Shown: positions 10,511 through 21,544, counted from the first letter of the stretch. The stretch: 64,000 nucleotides of DNA from Bathynomus jamesi (GCA_023014485.1 JAJOZX010003204.1:209501-273500); one strand, 5' to 3'. The notes: generated by a model from the letters alone, not told the origin. Numbers and translations: made by a program.

Positions 10511-10593
10511 GGGGATATTTTTCACTTTGGAGTAACCGTAGCTATTTTCGAGTCAGTGAATAATCATTCCCTCTGCCAGTGCATTCCTCCACC

Positions 10594-11248
10594 ATGGACC
10601 ACGAACTATACGTCTCCCCGGATTTGTATGAAGAAAGTGACACTGCAGCATTAACTGCAATTAATCTTTTTAACGCAATTGACCGTGATGAATTATTTCC
10701 AACGCAAACCGTTGAAGATATTTGCAGTGACGCTCCTTACAATCCGACGCAAGGGACTACCATAGAAATGTAAGTGTCTATAATTCAAGAAACATGATTT
10801 ATATATATGGAGGGTTGTAGTATCTCGTCAAATACTTCATTTATGTAGATACTCACCAAATATCGAAATTTTTTATGGCAATCGTTTTAAATGTTATTTG
10901 GTTTTACCTCTTATCGCCATTATGCTAAAATCGAAATTTTTTATGGATATCGTTTTAAATGTTATTTGGATTTACCTCTTATCGCCATTATGCTAAAATC
11001 GAAATTTTTTATGGCAATCGTTTTAAATGTTATTTGGATTTACCTCTTAAATGAGTTTCGAACCAAAGATATCTTCACATAATGGGGTTTGTCTGTATAC
11101 TCTGTATATGTTTTAAAAGAATGAACATTATTCCTTTAAGGTCCGATGAGGATTTGACACGTGTTATATAATCTTTTGAAGAATCTCATGTCATGAATAC
11201 GGAGGATATACTGATCAGTCAGCATAATGAATGTCACACCGAAATAAT
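10594..11248 (+). CDS. Probable spliced acidic gene at the virion end of Polinton A
   Basis: Exon 1 (10594-10769) reads MDHELYVSPDLYEES and a conserved DRDELFPTQ block, and ends at a GTAAGT donor. Exon 2 begins after TTTAAG at 11141 and also ends at a GTAAGT donor (11249), so further sequence may be spliced on. The homologues in B (40922-39519, minus) and C (43821-44771) keep the same blocks and donor. In A exon 2 a stop follows about ten codons in (after the RVI segment), so this copy is probably broken. Unknown product, small and acidic. It faces the protease convergently, the only rightward gene at this end. Confidence 0.55.
10858..11050. repeat. Tandem repeats within the intron
   Basis: Three copies of a ~70-bp unit (ATCGAAATTTTTTATGG, then ATCGTTTTAAATGTTATTTGG) lie head to tail between the two exons of the spliced gene. 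Confidence 0.85.
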
Positions 11249-11379
11249 GTAAGTATTTTTCGATCTTTTTGGGGTAAGAAGACACAATATATTTTCAAAA
11301 ATGTATTAAATGAAAGAAATCAGTACAATAACCAACTACAGAATATACCGTTACAAATATACACACAAGAACAAAAACA

Positions 11380-11868
11380 TTATACTATACAACGAGTACG
11401 TACAATTGGAAAACGGATTTTTATCTGTCTGCATACCATTTCATCGTTTCGGCGAGTGTGGCACGGGTCAAATAAATTTAAAAAATTTATAAATTCTTTA
11501 TCACATGACATATGCATGAGAAATGAGGCGCAGTACATTCCGCAAACATTACTAAAATATCCTTGTATACAAAACGGGTTCCATACAACTTCGGGAATAT
11601 GTAACTGAGCGAGAAATTTTACAATAATAGGGTCACTCCAGGGTTGAGTACCGAGTGAATCAAAATAGTACAGGCGCTGTCTATTTTTAAAATAGACAGC
11701 GATCCAGTGAATCCCTTCATTACCGATGACATCTGTGTTCACAATAAGACTACCGCATTCTCGCGTACTTGGCAAACTCAATGTTTCATTCTTCGCAAAC
11801 ACGCCGATAAATTTGGAACGTGTGACTCGTTCACTATTCATTACTTTCTGAAGTGTATTAGCATCCAT
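11380..11868 (-). CDS. Adenain-type cysteine protease (virion maturation), intact
   Basis: A 162-residue open frame. The catalytic residues of the adenovirus protease family are visible in order: His in GIHWIAVYF (about 53), Asp in YYFDSLG (about 70), Gln in CIQGYFSN (about 102), Cys in CGMYC. In Polintons this enzyme is thought to cleave capsid proteins during particle assembly, as adenain does. The start is ATG at 11868, one base after the stop of the capsid gene, so the two look co-transcribed. C-terminal basic region KIRFPIV. No break was found. B (38992) and C (44953) have broken copies. Confidence 0.9.
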   Translation of the reverse strand: MDANTLQKVMNSERVTRSKFIGVFAKNETLSLPSTRECGSLIVNTDVIGNEGIHWIAVYFKNRQRLYYFDSLGTQPWSDPIIVKFLAQLHIPEVVWNPFCIQGYFSNVCGMYCASFLMHMSCDKEFINFLNLFDPCHTRRNDEMVCRQIKIRFPIVRTRCIV

Positions 11869-11869
11869 T

Positions 11870-13169
11870 TTAAAAGTCAGTGATAACGCTCCTAAATCTA
11901 TCTACTTCTATTAGGGCTTGCGATTCGAGATATACTAGTACACTAATAGGAGCGTCTATAGGCTTGGCGAATTCCAGCCGCACTGAGATGTTTCCTCTCT
12001 GCTGTGGGGTTAAATGGGTATTTACGCTAGCAGATAAGTCAGGTGTAATGTCAAACGGATAAAGGTTAAGTTGATCAATGAATTCTTCCTGCGTTACCCC
12101 ATTACCAAGCTCACCACAATCACCTGCAATATGGGTCAGATTACTATAGGAACTGGCACAAAGAGGTAACACAGCGTCTGATGAATAGTCCTGTACCCAT
12201 TGTTCCACCCAAAGCAGTGCCATTAACGTATAGAGTTATATTTTTAAGTCCGAAATTCTCGAATTTAAAGGCACTCTTTTTATATTTTCCATTCACCGAA
12301 GCATGGTCCTGCATACCGATTAATATCCTTTTAGGAAGATTTCCCAGTGCAATGTTTTCTATCTGCTTCGATGCCAACCCTGCAGGAACCGTATATAGTT
12401 TGATTTGTACTCTGTTAATAGGATATTTCACTGTAGCGTTTAGTAAATTTTTCTCAATTTCTAGTTGTTTTGGTGAACTTAATTTCACTCGCCGTACGCG
12501 GAGGTATGTGTCCATAATGTGAACCACAACGGGCTTTGCACCCTCCTCTTGATCAGCATCCAGATTTAAGCAGATCTCAGGACTCGTGCGGATGAGCTTT
12601 ATTTTCATATCTACCCCGTTGACAAGCAACTTCTCCTGGAAAGTGAAATCTGTGTGCAACCGTCCAAAACACTCGTATTTTTTTTTAGAATTTTTAAATT
12701 TGTCCTTTATACTACTTTCATCTTTAGTTTGATAATATCCCTCGGCACTTAAAAAGGTAGCCTTCGCTTCTTTGGAAAAGTTGAGGACATTTTCCAGATA
12801 GGCGCGTAGATGATAGTACCCCGTGCCGGCCGATATGTTGGTCTGATTTAAATATACGTCACACTGGTTGAATATGGAGTGCAGAAAGTTTGTTTCAGGG
12901 TATACAGCATATTTGTCATCGCAGACCGTTCCATCAGAATGGGCTATACGTAGCTTAGCGTACATGTGCACACAGCTTCGATCAAAAAAGTAAGGGCCTG
13001 ACCTGGGTATCACGAATTCTATAGGTGCACTCTGGGAACTAATTGTGTTTAAAGGGTTAATTGTAATAAAGTCACTGTGCTCAATAGAAACTTGGGTTGG
13101 AGGCAGCTCAAAAAGGGACAGCTCCGACTTACAGCATTGTGAACTACATGGGTGGATGAAGCGTGCCAT
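11870..13169 (-). pseudogene. Polinton major capsid protein (one frameshift)
   Basis: Member of the F54H12.2-like Polinton major capsid family, predicted to have a double jelly-roll fold. The N-terminus has the family signature KSELSLFELPPTQVSIEHSD, followed by PIEFVIPRSGPYF, then NFLHSIFNQCDVYLNQ and the TGYYHLRAYLENVLNF block at about 120-135. About 430 codons run from ATG at 13169 to a stop at 11870. One frameshift between 12144 and 12223 separates the last 90 residues. It would form the capsid shell. It sits between the pX-like gene and the protease. Confidence 0.88.
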
Positions 13170-13249
13170 GGCGAGTTAGAAATAGTGACTCCTCTCTCGA
13201 CAAGTGGTAAACAAACTATGATTCATGAGATCAATGTCCTTAGCTTATA

Positions 13250-13636
13250 TCAGTCAAAAAAGTGGTCAACCATAGGTTTCATTCGCTTACAGCACTTCTT
13301 TTTTGATAGCCTTTTACGTTTAATACCACGTGACCCCTTCTTCCGGGGAGCCCTCTTCTTCTTCTTCCCGCCATCACGCATTTTTCTCTTTGCATCTTTG
13401 ATGATTTCGTCCCGTGTACGCTTTAAATGTTTTTTTAGAGCTTCTTTAGGTTTAGCCCCGGCCAATATGTCTTCTGCAGTGTTAAGACCTGATTGTAGCG
13501 CTTTCCTTCCGAGGCATCTGGCACCCCTCTTCAGCAAAGGAACAGCCGTACGTAGTATGGATGAAAAAATGGATCCAAGTCCACTACCGCGCTGGTATCT
13601 CACCCCTCGATAGACGGTGAAAGGCTTTCTATCCAT
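13250..13636 (-). CDS. Small basic pX-like virion protein
   Basis: 128 residues. N-terminal YRGVRYQRGSGLGSIF, then a hydrophobic segment to about residue 40, then a strongly basic half rich in Lys and Arg (RKMRDGGKKKKRAPRKKG). This matches the small basic protein next to the capsid genes of Polintons and adintoviruses, compared with adenovirus pX. Likely nucleoprotein or core protein, or membrane-active peptide, after cleavage. The start ATG overlaps the stop of the minor capsid gene (TAATG). The frame is intact. QRGSG may be a protease site (inference). Confidence 0.75.
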   Translation of the reverse strand: MDRKPFTVYRGVRYQRGSGLGSIFSSILRTAVPLLKRGARCLGRKALQSGLNTAEDILAGAKPKEALKKHLKRTRDEIIKDAKRKMRDGGKKKKRAPRKKGSRGIKRKRLSKKKCCKRMKPMVDHFFD

Positions 13637-14493
13637 TATAACTCAGTGCGTCGAAAGTGTAGCTTCACTGTTAAGCTCCCGTTACCGAATGGGAAGTTTT
13701 CACCCTCAATCGTTCGTATATATATTGAGATATTGGTTATTAAATTAGTTGCGACATTCACACAATGGGGTATGTCATATGTAATACTCAAACTCCTTCC
13801 TCTATGGTTGGAGATGTGAGCAATGCGCAGCAGGCGTGCCTGGGTATCCCCAACAAACTGGTGCTCCACTATATTACTGTAAATATAGCACATGTCTGGG
13901 GACCTTTCAGCCAATTTCTCCATCTTCAATTGATACATTAATCTGGACAAGTCATGCTGTGTCTCGTGAAATGTGTCTCTTTGGAAGGCTGCGCTATATC
14001 GGCCATTGGTTAGAATTTGGAACTTTCTATGGTCTTTAATACGTCTGTTAGTCTTTGATTTTAGGATTAGTGTATGTGCAGGGTTGTTTACGATTTCGTA
14101 TACTAAATCATTCGTAAGTTTTGAGTTACTTAAACTTACGTATAAGCCTCTCACAACATCCTCGACCGAACCATATTGACCCGGTCCTAGTCTTACTTCT
14201 GTACTGTAATACCGTGCAACCTTAGTCCGAGCGATACGCATAGTTTCATCCATAGCTACCCCAGCTTTTTCACACTCGTCAATGTCTCTAAGAATCGTAA
14301 AAACGGTTTCTTTATGTTCAATACTTAAAAAGATGCTGTCCAGGTGAATTTCGCATATCCCCACCTCATACGAATCACGACCCAATTCAATGTGCCCGTG
14401 GAGTTCTGTTACAAAGTTGGCTAGTGTGTTGTTAGGGTGTACAGACAGGGACGAGGAGGACGGGAGTGTGACGTAGAAATGGTTAGGAGCCAT
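13636..14493 (-). CDS. Polinton minor capsid (penton-type) protein, intact
   Basis: 285 residues, starting MAPNHFYVTLPSSSSLSVH. Conserved blocks shared with B and C: NTLANFVTELHG, RDSYEVGICEI, FHETQHDLSRLMYQLKME, CYIYSNIVEHQFVGDTQARL and a TIEGENFPFG end. Its position before the pX-like and major capsid genes fits the Polinton minor capsid protein, predicted to be a single jelly-roll penton. No break was seen, so A carries a full copy. The function is assigned by position and similarity rather than by any catalytic motif. Confidence 0.8.
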   Translation of the reverse strand: MAPNHFYVTLPSSSSLSVHPNNTLANFVTELHGHIELGRDSYEVGICEIHLDSIFLSIEHKETVFTILRDIDECEKAGVAMDETMRIARTKVARYYSTEVRLGPGQYGSVEDVVRGLYVSLSNSKLTNDLVYEIVNNPAHTLILKSKTNRRIKDHRKFQILTNGRYSAAFQRDTFHETQHDLSRLMYQLKMEKLAERSPDMCYIYSNIVEHQFVGDTQARLLRIAHISNHRGRSLSITYDIPHCVNVATNLITNISIYIRTIEGENFPFGNGSLTVKLHFRRTEL

Positions 14494-14501
14494 GTTGCAT
14501 A

Positions 14502-15552
14502 CTATTTAAGCTTCATTATTGCATCAACTTTTATATAGGTGTTGAAGCTTTCTGGGTACCCTAGCCATTTCACCAGGTACATTTTTCTCTTTCTTGAACC
14601 TTTGCTTCCTAAAATTTCTCAATTTTAAACACATTTTTTCCTAAATTAAACGCAACTTTCTGCAATTCCTCGCGGTAAAAGCCTCCTGAGATTTCTTCCC
14701 CATTCAAATCTTCAATGTAATACATCATTATCTCACCTTTAGGTCTCATAGCCCTCACTTTAAAAATCTCGCGTGTCCATCCTTGCTCAAAACCCTTTGC
14801 GAATTTATTCCCCGAACGCGACAGCCTTACATAATCATTGATTTTGAAGCGCGCCGAGTGTGGTGTTGGTGATCCATCTCTTCTCGGGAGCGTACCTCTT
14901 TCTAAAACTTCGTTAGGTGTTGTCCCAGTCGTGCGATGGTGTGAGCGGTTGTAGGATGAAGCCAATGATTCCAGAATGTCTAGAAATCTGTATGTTTTTA
15001 TGTGTAAAATAACGGTGCATGCGTTCCTTTATGGTGCGCTGAACTCTTTCAGCTAAAGAAGCCTTATGTATAGAATTGGTTGTGTAATAGCTGATATTAA
15101 ACTGTCAACATGTTCTGAAAAGCACGGCCTATAAATTCCTTCCCCATATCCGTACAAAAATAGCCAGGAACCCTGTTTTCTTTTAACATTAGCGTTTTGG
15201 TGGCTTTAGCAACTGTTTCAGGTGATTTATTTTTCAGAGGAACTAGCCACAGATATCTAGAGAATACGTCTATTATGAATAGAATGTAGCGGTAACCATC
15301 GTTATACACAAAATATCTTTGCATGTCTATTAAATCTGCATGCCAAATAGAATCAATCGAGGAAGCCGTTGTCTTGGCTGTTTTAAACCTTTTTCTCACA
15401 GGCTTATGAAGCGTATAAGCGTCCTGCTCCCTCAAAAATCTTTCAACATCTTTTTTCCCTACTCCGTAAACACTTCTGTACAGTTTATCTACGCCGCCCT
15501 AAGAGGATGGGTTAGAAATGTCATAATAGCGTTTAGTTAATACGTTAGCCAT
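14502..15552 (-). pseudogene. Polinton retroviral-type integrase with chromodomain (frameshifted)
   Basis: DDE integrase. The N-terminal part has FLREQDAYTLHKPVRKR, then the first catalytic Asp in IWHADLIDMQ, the second in CTDMGKEF and the Glu in KASLAERVQRT (about 15050). The C-terminus ends in a chromodomain-like LVKWLGYPESF. A frameshift near 15100 and another near 14980 split the frame, and a stop is present near the N-terminus (15500). The start ATG at 15552 overlaps the previous gene by 16 bases. Polinton integrases are thought to insert the element and make the 6-bp duplication. Confidence 0.88.
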
Positions 15553-16283
15553 TTGCGTATTTTAGAGGAACGTGGGTAGGGTTGGTTTAACCTCTTCTTT
15601 CTCCTCTTGAAAGATGTTACCGACGGGGGTGACGGCGTCTTCAATTGTGTCAAATGCGTTGCATGTTCCAAGTCTTTTAACCTGTTCAGATTTCCTATCA
15701 ACGTTTTAGGGACATTTATTTGTTGTAGTCTTGCTTTAATATGCTCTCATCCTGATGGTGATGGCCTATCCCACTTTCTCACCAGATCATGGACAATGTC
15801 TACGATATTCGATCCCTGTACCTTTGATCCTTCCACAATGATCTCGCCTGTATCGGTCCATTGTATGGCTGGATCCTCATTCAATAGATTATAAAGACTT
15901 AAGCCTTTACTCATCAATGTATGTGGGAGGGTGCTTTTTAATACATGTTCGATATGTTGTGTGGCTAATCCCTTAATTTTTGGTTGGTCAGCTGTATCGT
16001 CGGGCTCAGATCCTATGTCGCCATGTCCATCGTCCCCCGTGCTGTGCCTAATAACCACAGGAATCTCTGTAGGGCTCTTATAATTTTCGTACTCATGAAG
16101 AAATTTCTGCAGAGCTTCTTGGTATAAGATTCTTTTCTCATCAGGTGTTTTTTCACCGTTTAATAGGGCTAGCAATTCGCTTTCCATTCTTTTAAGTCTG
16201 CTTTTACGGGGATCTAGATCCGTGTCTGGATTCCTTTGCAGTGAAGCGTACACCTCGTGGGGAATCACTACCACTTTCTTCAT
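15537..16283 (-). pseudogene. Unrecognised conserved Polinton virion-block protein (248 codons, one stop)
   Basis: Starts KKVVVIPHEVYASLQ. Charged middle region, then GLSYNLL-like and TGEIIVEGSKVQGSNIVDIV blocks, then NVPKTLIGNLNR-like and a basic tail. The GSNIVDxVxD...W/RP-P-GW pattern recurs in Polinton-type proteins I know of, without an assigned function. A TGA replaces a Trp codon at about 15747, so the reading stops at 178 residues. C carries the same gene in one open frame (50317-51066). Its start overlaps the 108-residue gene and its end overlaps integrase. Confidence 0.7.
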
Positions 16284-16289
16284 TATATT

Positions 16290-16356
16290 GCATTGCCCGG
16301 GGCAGTCGATGATAGATTTTTATTAATTCACGGTATTTCTTTAGTCTCTTTGTCAT
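16290..16356 (-). pseudogene. N-terminal stub of the 108-residue Polinton protein
   Basis: About 20 codons (TKRLKKYRELIKIYHRL-like) match the start of the genes at 34274 and 51389, then stop abruptly. Roughly 250 bp that encode the rest of the protein, including the RGG and hydrophobic tail, are missing here. Confidence 0.7.
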
Positions 16357-16439
16357 TCTGGAATATACACTGTTTCAGGCTCGTTTGGAAATATATTCGT
16401 TCGTAGAAGCACTCTAAACGTGTTTCGCGGATGAATGTC

Positions 16440-16982
16440 TCAAAGCAAATATCCGTAACGCGTGCTTGTAGCTTCTTTATAAACTTCCAAAAACTCCTTA
16501 CGCTGATTCGGGAACATTTGATTGGCTAATACCCCAATTTGTGATACATCTCTACGTTGCGCGAATAAGACTAGATATTGCGTATTTAACGACACATCGC
16601 GCATGTATCTATTTTTGAAAAATAGATTCTGATTGATGAAGAACACGCTTATGTTAAGATGGTGGGAGAATACTGTAAATGTCTCGGAAAACGTTTTACC
16701 CATCTCCAACATGAGATCGTCAATTACAATGATTGTATGTTAATTTCCCTTTAACGAATTAACGTCATATACGCCTTTGTGGAACAAAATATCATCTTGG
16801 TACTCGTTGAACACTGATTGATACGTCGAATAGCACCATATAACTTTATGCACAAATTTCGAGAACATCTCTCCCTTTTCTTTAATGATTTTAAGCATAA
16901 ACACAGTTTTACCACATCCTGTAGGTCCAGATATAAAACATGTGGATGGGCTCGTGAATCTGAATTTTTCTACAGCATCCAT
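16440..16982 (-). pseudogene. Packaging ATPase (FtsK/A32 type), premature stop
   Basis: Walker A motif GPTGCGKT about 20 residues from the ATG at 16982 and Walker B motif VIDDLM about 90 residues in. The C-terminal half (FSHHLNISVFFINQN, LFAQRRDVSQIGVLANQMFP) fits the HerA/FtsK family of genome-packaging ATPases found in Polintons. A TAA at about 16740 separates the Walker A and Walker B halves, and the last residues are lost to a stop at 16440. It would pump DNA into the capsid. It diverges from the polymerase gene. Confidence 0.88.
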
Positions 16983-17049
16983 TTCTAACACGTCACACTC
17001 CTAAGTGGGTCATTTACAAAATATTACAAATTTTGAGTGCTGTTCCTTA

Positions 17050-17072
17050 TATTTTGTTTTCTTCTCCCACAG
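17050..17072 (+). promoter_or_regulatory. Predicted 3' splice site before the polymerase N-terminus (A)
   Basis: A pyrimidine-rich tract TTTTGTTTTCTTCTCCCACAG directly precedes the conserved TVNDDEV coding start. C (ending 52086) has the same tract and B (33547, minus) a shorter TTTTTCTTCCACAG, and no in-frame ATG lies just downstream. Confidence 0.55.
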
Positions 17073-20000
17073 AACCGTGAATGACGATGAGGTAGAGCAT
17101 CCCATCATTGACATTACGGATGACCTCGACGACAGTGTAGTTGTGATCTCCTCCCCTGCCAACGAGCCCTCACCAGCGATACCGGTAGCACGTCCAAAGC
17201 GGAGGTATGATGAAGAGAACCCCACGTCAGGTATAAAGCGACCGAAATACGCGCCTGTTGCACCAGTAATAGATCCCCAACCCTCAACCTCTTACGCAAC
17301 AATCCCCCCAGCAGCACCTCCCGCTAATATATCCCCTTATTCATCCGCCACAGTTGCCCCCCGTTCTGTTAAGTCTACAATAATAGATCCCCAACCCTGA
17401 ACCTCCTACGCAACAGGCCCCCCATCAGCACCTTCCGCTAATATACCTCCTAATTAGGCTGACCATACGTACCGTTTTGAACGGGACAGTACCGTTTGTT
17501 TTATATTTCCTGGCCGTCCCGTCGTTTTAATAAAAATGTCAATTTTGTCCCGGTGTATGTACTTACTTTTTCATGAATACAGAATATTACATAACCCCGT
17601 CCCTTTTTTGCCATCCCAATGTCCCGTTTTTGTCTCAAGGAAATATGGTCAGCCTACCCCTAATTCATCCGCCACAGTTGCCCCCGTTCTGTTGAGGATG
17701 ATATAACGCTTGAATTGGTGCGCTCCGCAGCCCCCACCCCAGCCTTGACTAGAAATCGGTATAGAGTCAGGGTCGACCCTAGAGGCATGTATAGCAATGG
17801 AATTGAGCACGGGCTACGCCGGGTTGTCCAGCGTATTGTAGAGTTTGCTCTTCAGAATCGCGACGAGTGTGAAGTCAGGACGAGTCTGTCCTTTGGATTC
17901 GGGTCAGATGACGGTGATGTAGATGATTATTGGGTGATAGTGGCATTTAGACGTTTGGCGGCTGAAGATGTAGAATATATATTAGGACGTATAATGCAGG
18001 CCGCCCAAAGTAGTATAGCCTTTAATATGGGCAACTTCACGGTAAATATTGATCGTGTATTCCGTGTTGCGGGCCATAGTGCCATACCGTATACACTTAA
18101 CTTCAATTCTCCGACTATTTACCGAAAGCATATAAACGTCGATGTTGGTTGCGGCTTTATAGCAGTACTCTTAGCACGTATGTTTACTGTACAAAATACA
18201 CGGACTCAAAAAATTTGGTTGCCTACGGTCGTGGAACGTGCCCGTAAACTAGCTGTAGACTGTGAACTTGAATTTGACTGTAATATGGGTCCTGAAGAGC
18301 TGAGAATGGTAGAGAAGTGAATGTCCGTATAGTTGTATTTGGGTTGGATGATCGTCGTAGGACTGTGTATGTTTTTAAAAGCTGTGTGAGAGATCGTAGA
18401 AGACCCCTACTTATTTTAGGATTGTGAGGGACAACGTATCTCCCCATCCGTAATATAAGGTGGCTTTACGCGAGTTATGACAAAAGTCGAAAATATGGGA
18501 GACATCATGATTTGTGTAAGGGGTGCCTCGAGTTTGCGGATGATATAGTGAGACATTGTAAAGAATGTCACATGGTATGTGAGCAGTGTAAAAGCACCAA
18601 TTGTGAAAGCCGTGTAGTTGAAGCTGAGAAGAGAGACTGTGATGTGTGTAGACGCACATTCTTCAATAATAACTGCTTTGATTTCCATAAATCAATTGGC
18701 ACGTGCAGGAAAATGAGAATCTGTGAATGTGGTATGTTTCACACAATGGATAATTTGGGGAAATTTAAGCACAAGTGTGACGAAATTCACTGTCCTACAT
18801 GCCAGGAGGAATATAAGGCGGATGGAGTAAAGCATGTATGTTATATGAAAGATGCTAAGCCTAAAAATAACCCTTGTATAACTGTATACTACGATATAGA
18901 AACATATACGAACGCTGAATCCAAAGAGGTAATTCCACATTTACTTGTGAGCCAGACCATCTGTGATGAGTGTATAGGGATCGAATATGACGAGTGCCCC
19001 AAATGCGGTAAACGGACAAACGTTTTTAAAACGAATGTCCGTGATAGTCCTGTGAAACTATTTGTGTCCTATATTGTCAAGTTAGCCCACAAGTTCAAAA
19101 AAATTACTCTGTATATTCTCGCCCATAACGGGACAAAGTTTGATACACAGTTCCTTTATAAGGAGTTGCTTGAACACGAATCCTCTGAGATATTTACAGG
19201 TGATCCATTGAAAAGAGGCAACAAATTAATACAGATGCAGATAAGAGGCAATGTACAATTTAAAGATACTTTATTATTCACACCTTGTAAGTTAGCAAAG
19301 CTACCCAAGGTGATAGGAGTAGCAGCTGAAGTTTCCAAAGGATACTTCCCTTACACTTTCCTCACCAGCGAGACTTTAAACTACGTAGGCCCACCACCAC
19401 CCAAACATTATTTTGACTGCATGGATGAACGTGAAGACTTTGATCGATACTACGACAGTTTTAATGAAAGTAACCCTTATAATATAGCTGATGAATGTGA
19501 GCGTTATTGCGTGAATGATGTGCGCGTGCTTAGAGTATGTTTCCAGGCCTTTAGAAGGATGTACATAGCCCGTTTCAAATACGATCCACTGCAAGTCGCA
19601 ACCACCATCGCATCATTATGTTTTACGGTGTTCAAGAATAACTTCATGCCTAAAGACACCTTAGCCATTATTCACCGAAACAAACCCCGCAGTTACGGAC
19701 ACAAGGCTATTTACTGGCTCATACACCTACAGCAACAGACAGGTGTATACATAAAGCACGCCCGCAACACGGGTGAAGTACCCATTAAGATTAATGGACG
19801 TGTTTTTTGGGTTGATGGGTTAAGTGAAAACCGTGTCACTGGTGTGAAGACTGTGTACTCCTTTAACGGATGCTGGTGGCATGGATGTCCCCGTCCTGAG
19901 TGCGGAATCGCCGTTGATATCCACGGTAGATCTCCTGCCGACTGTCTTGCATGGACCCGCACCCGCGATCAACTTATAGGATCACAGTTCACTCACAAAG

Positions 20001-21479
20001 TCTTGTGGGAGCATGAATATGATGCACGGATGGAGACAGACGAGGTGTACCGTGAGGAAATAAACACGATCAAGCGTTCAATGGTGCTGGATCCTCTCAA
20101 ATGTGGTGATAGCTTGTTTGGAGGACGTACAAATCCATTCAGACTATACTTTCCACCTACGAAGGGCGTGAAGCTCCATTACTACGATTTCTGTTCTTTA
20201 TACCCATACGTGATGAAGAACAATCCGTACCCCGTGGGTGCTCCTGAGAAACTGGTGGGACCTAGCCTACCCTCCATCAATGAATTTTCAAGAAATTTGA
20301 ATGATCGTTACTTTGGGCTCTCTTTCGTAGACGTACTCCCCCCACGCAATTTATGGATGCCAATCTTACCTGTCGTTATCGACGACAAGCTCATGTTTCC
20401 CCTGTGCGTGAAGTGCGCGGAAGAGGATAACGGCGATTGTAACCATATACCCCACCAGCGTAAGATCAGAGGCGTATATACAAGTCCTGAGCTGGCCCTA
20501 GCCGTACGCCATGGTTATAGAATACTGAAGATACATGAGGTGTGGAGGTTTCAGAAGCTACCCAACCTTTTCACACCATATATAAACGCTTTTTGAAGGA
20601 TAAGGTTGAGGCATCAGGGTATCCGCGAGGAGTTGATACCGAAGATGAAAAGTCTGCCTATATCTAACGTTACCGCAACCGCGAAGGTATACAACTTGAT
20701 CGTGTCCAAATTGCAAAGAATCCTGGCAAGCGCTTTAGTGCAAAGTTGTGTCTAAACAGTCTATGGGGAAAATTTGCGCAGAATACCGGCAAAGGGAACA
20801 TTCATTTGGCACAAAGTTATAGCGATGTCTGGGATTATGCCAATGCTCCCGATAAAGAGGTCATGGAGATCGTGAATGTAGGTAATACTTACATAATAAA
20901 GTACAACAACACTGACTTGGCCACAGATACCTCAAGGGGTACAAACATACCTGTGGCCAGCTTCACAGCCTACGCCCGTATAAAACTTTGGGGTCTATTG
21001 CATTCTCTTCGGCGGAGAGTATTGTATGCCGATACAGATAGCGTGATATTCACAGAGAGGGAGGGTGAATACATGCCCGCTATTTGGGAGTTCCTCGGCG
21101 AGCTCACTGATGAGATCAAGGATGAGTATGGGGACAACGCATACGCCGACTCTTTTGTCTCAACAGGACCTAAAACTTATGGGGTACGGGTCAGGGTGGG
21201 GAGGAAATGAAATATATCGTGAAGGCAAAGGGTATTACGCTCAACCATGCGAATCGGCGGGTTGTTAACTTTGAATCGTTGAAGGATCTAGTGTGTTTGG
21301 ACGATGATGAGGGCGAACGACCTCCCCAACTAATTGTAGGCACTCACAATTTTCGGGCGCAGAAGCTGGGGTGCGTGAAGGAAATTAGGGGTACGAAGGT
21401 GTACCGTAACACCTATAGGAAACGTTACCAGTTACCTGGTACCTATGATACCGTGCCCTTTGGATACCATAACGTTTGA
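17073..21479 (+). pseudogene. Protein-primed family B DNA polymerase (broken)
   Basis: Order: acidic/Pro-rich N-terminus (17073-17400), a conserved domain with DVDDYWVIVAFRRL (about 17900), Cys-rich zinc-binding region (CKGCxEF to CPTCQEEY, 18527-18840), 3'-5' exonuclease motifs YYDIETY (18885), AHNGTKFD (19121) and YCVNDVRV (19505), polymerase motifs YYDFCSLYP (20180), LCLNSLWGKF (20745) and YADTDSVIF (21026), and a C-terminal GTYDTVPFG. This is the polymerase thought to replicate Polintons by protein priming. Breaks: hAT MITE at 17455, stop at 17398, frameshift at 18315, stop near 18425, frameshift at 20590, stop at 20665, frameshift near 21205. The zinc-to-palm part (about 18440-20594) is still one open frame. 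Confidence 0.92.
17455..17656. mobile_element. hAT-type MITE inside the polymerase gene
   Basis: 202 bp, with perfect inverted termini TAGGCTGACCATA. The flanks are CTCCTAAT and CCCCTAAT, an 8-bp duplication with one mismatch, as made by hAT transposases. No coding capacity. It disrupts the polymerase N-terminal region of element A. Confidence 0.85.
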
Positions 21480-21544
21480 TGCTTCTATTGTTAACTGATA
21501 CGTATTTGTCTTGTATATAATCTTTGATGTATCTATTGATTTAT

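Noticed and set aside
10313..10654. ORF overlapping the spliced-gene promoter
   Set aside because: It spans the TATA box and start codon of the conserved exon in another frame and is not conserved in B or C.
12181..13613. Open frames opposite the capsid and pX-like genes
   Set aside because: Shadows of genuine minus-strand coding; the minus-strand products have clear homologues in B and C.
14502..15552. An independent endogenous retrovirus integrase
   Set aside because: The gene sits in the fixed Polinton order in all three elements, and no gag, protease/RT or LTR accompanies it.
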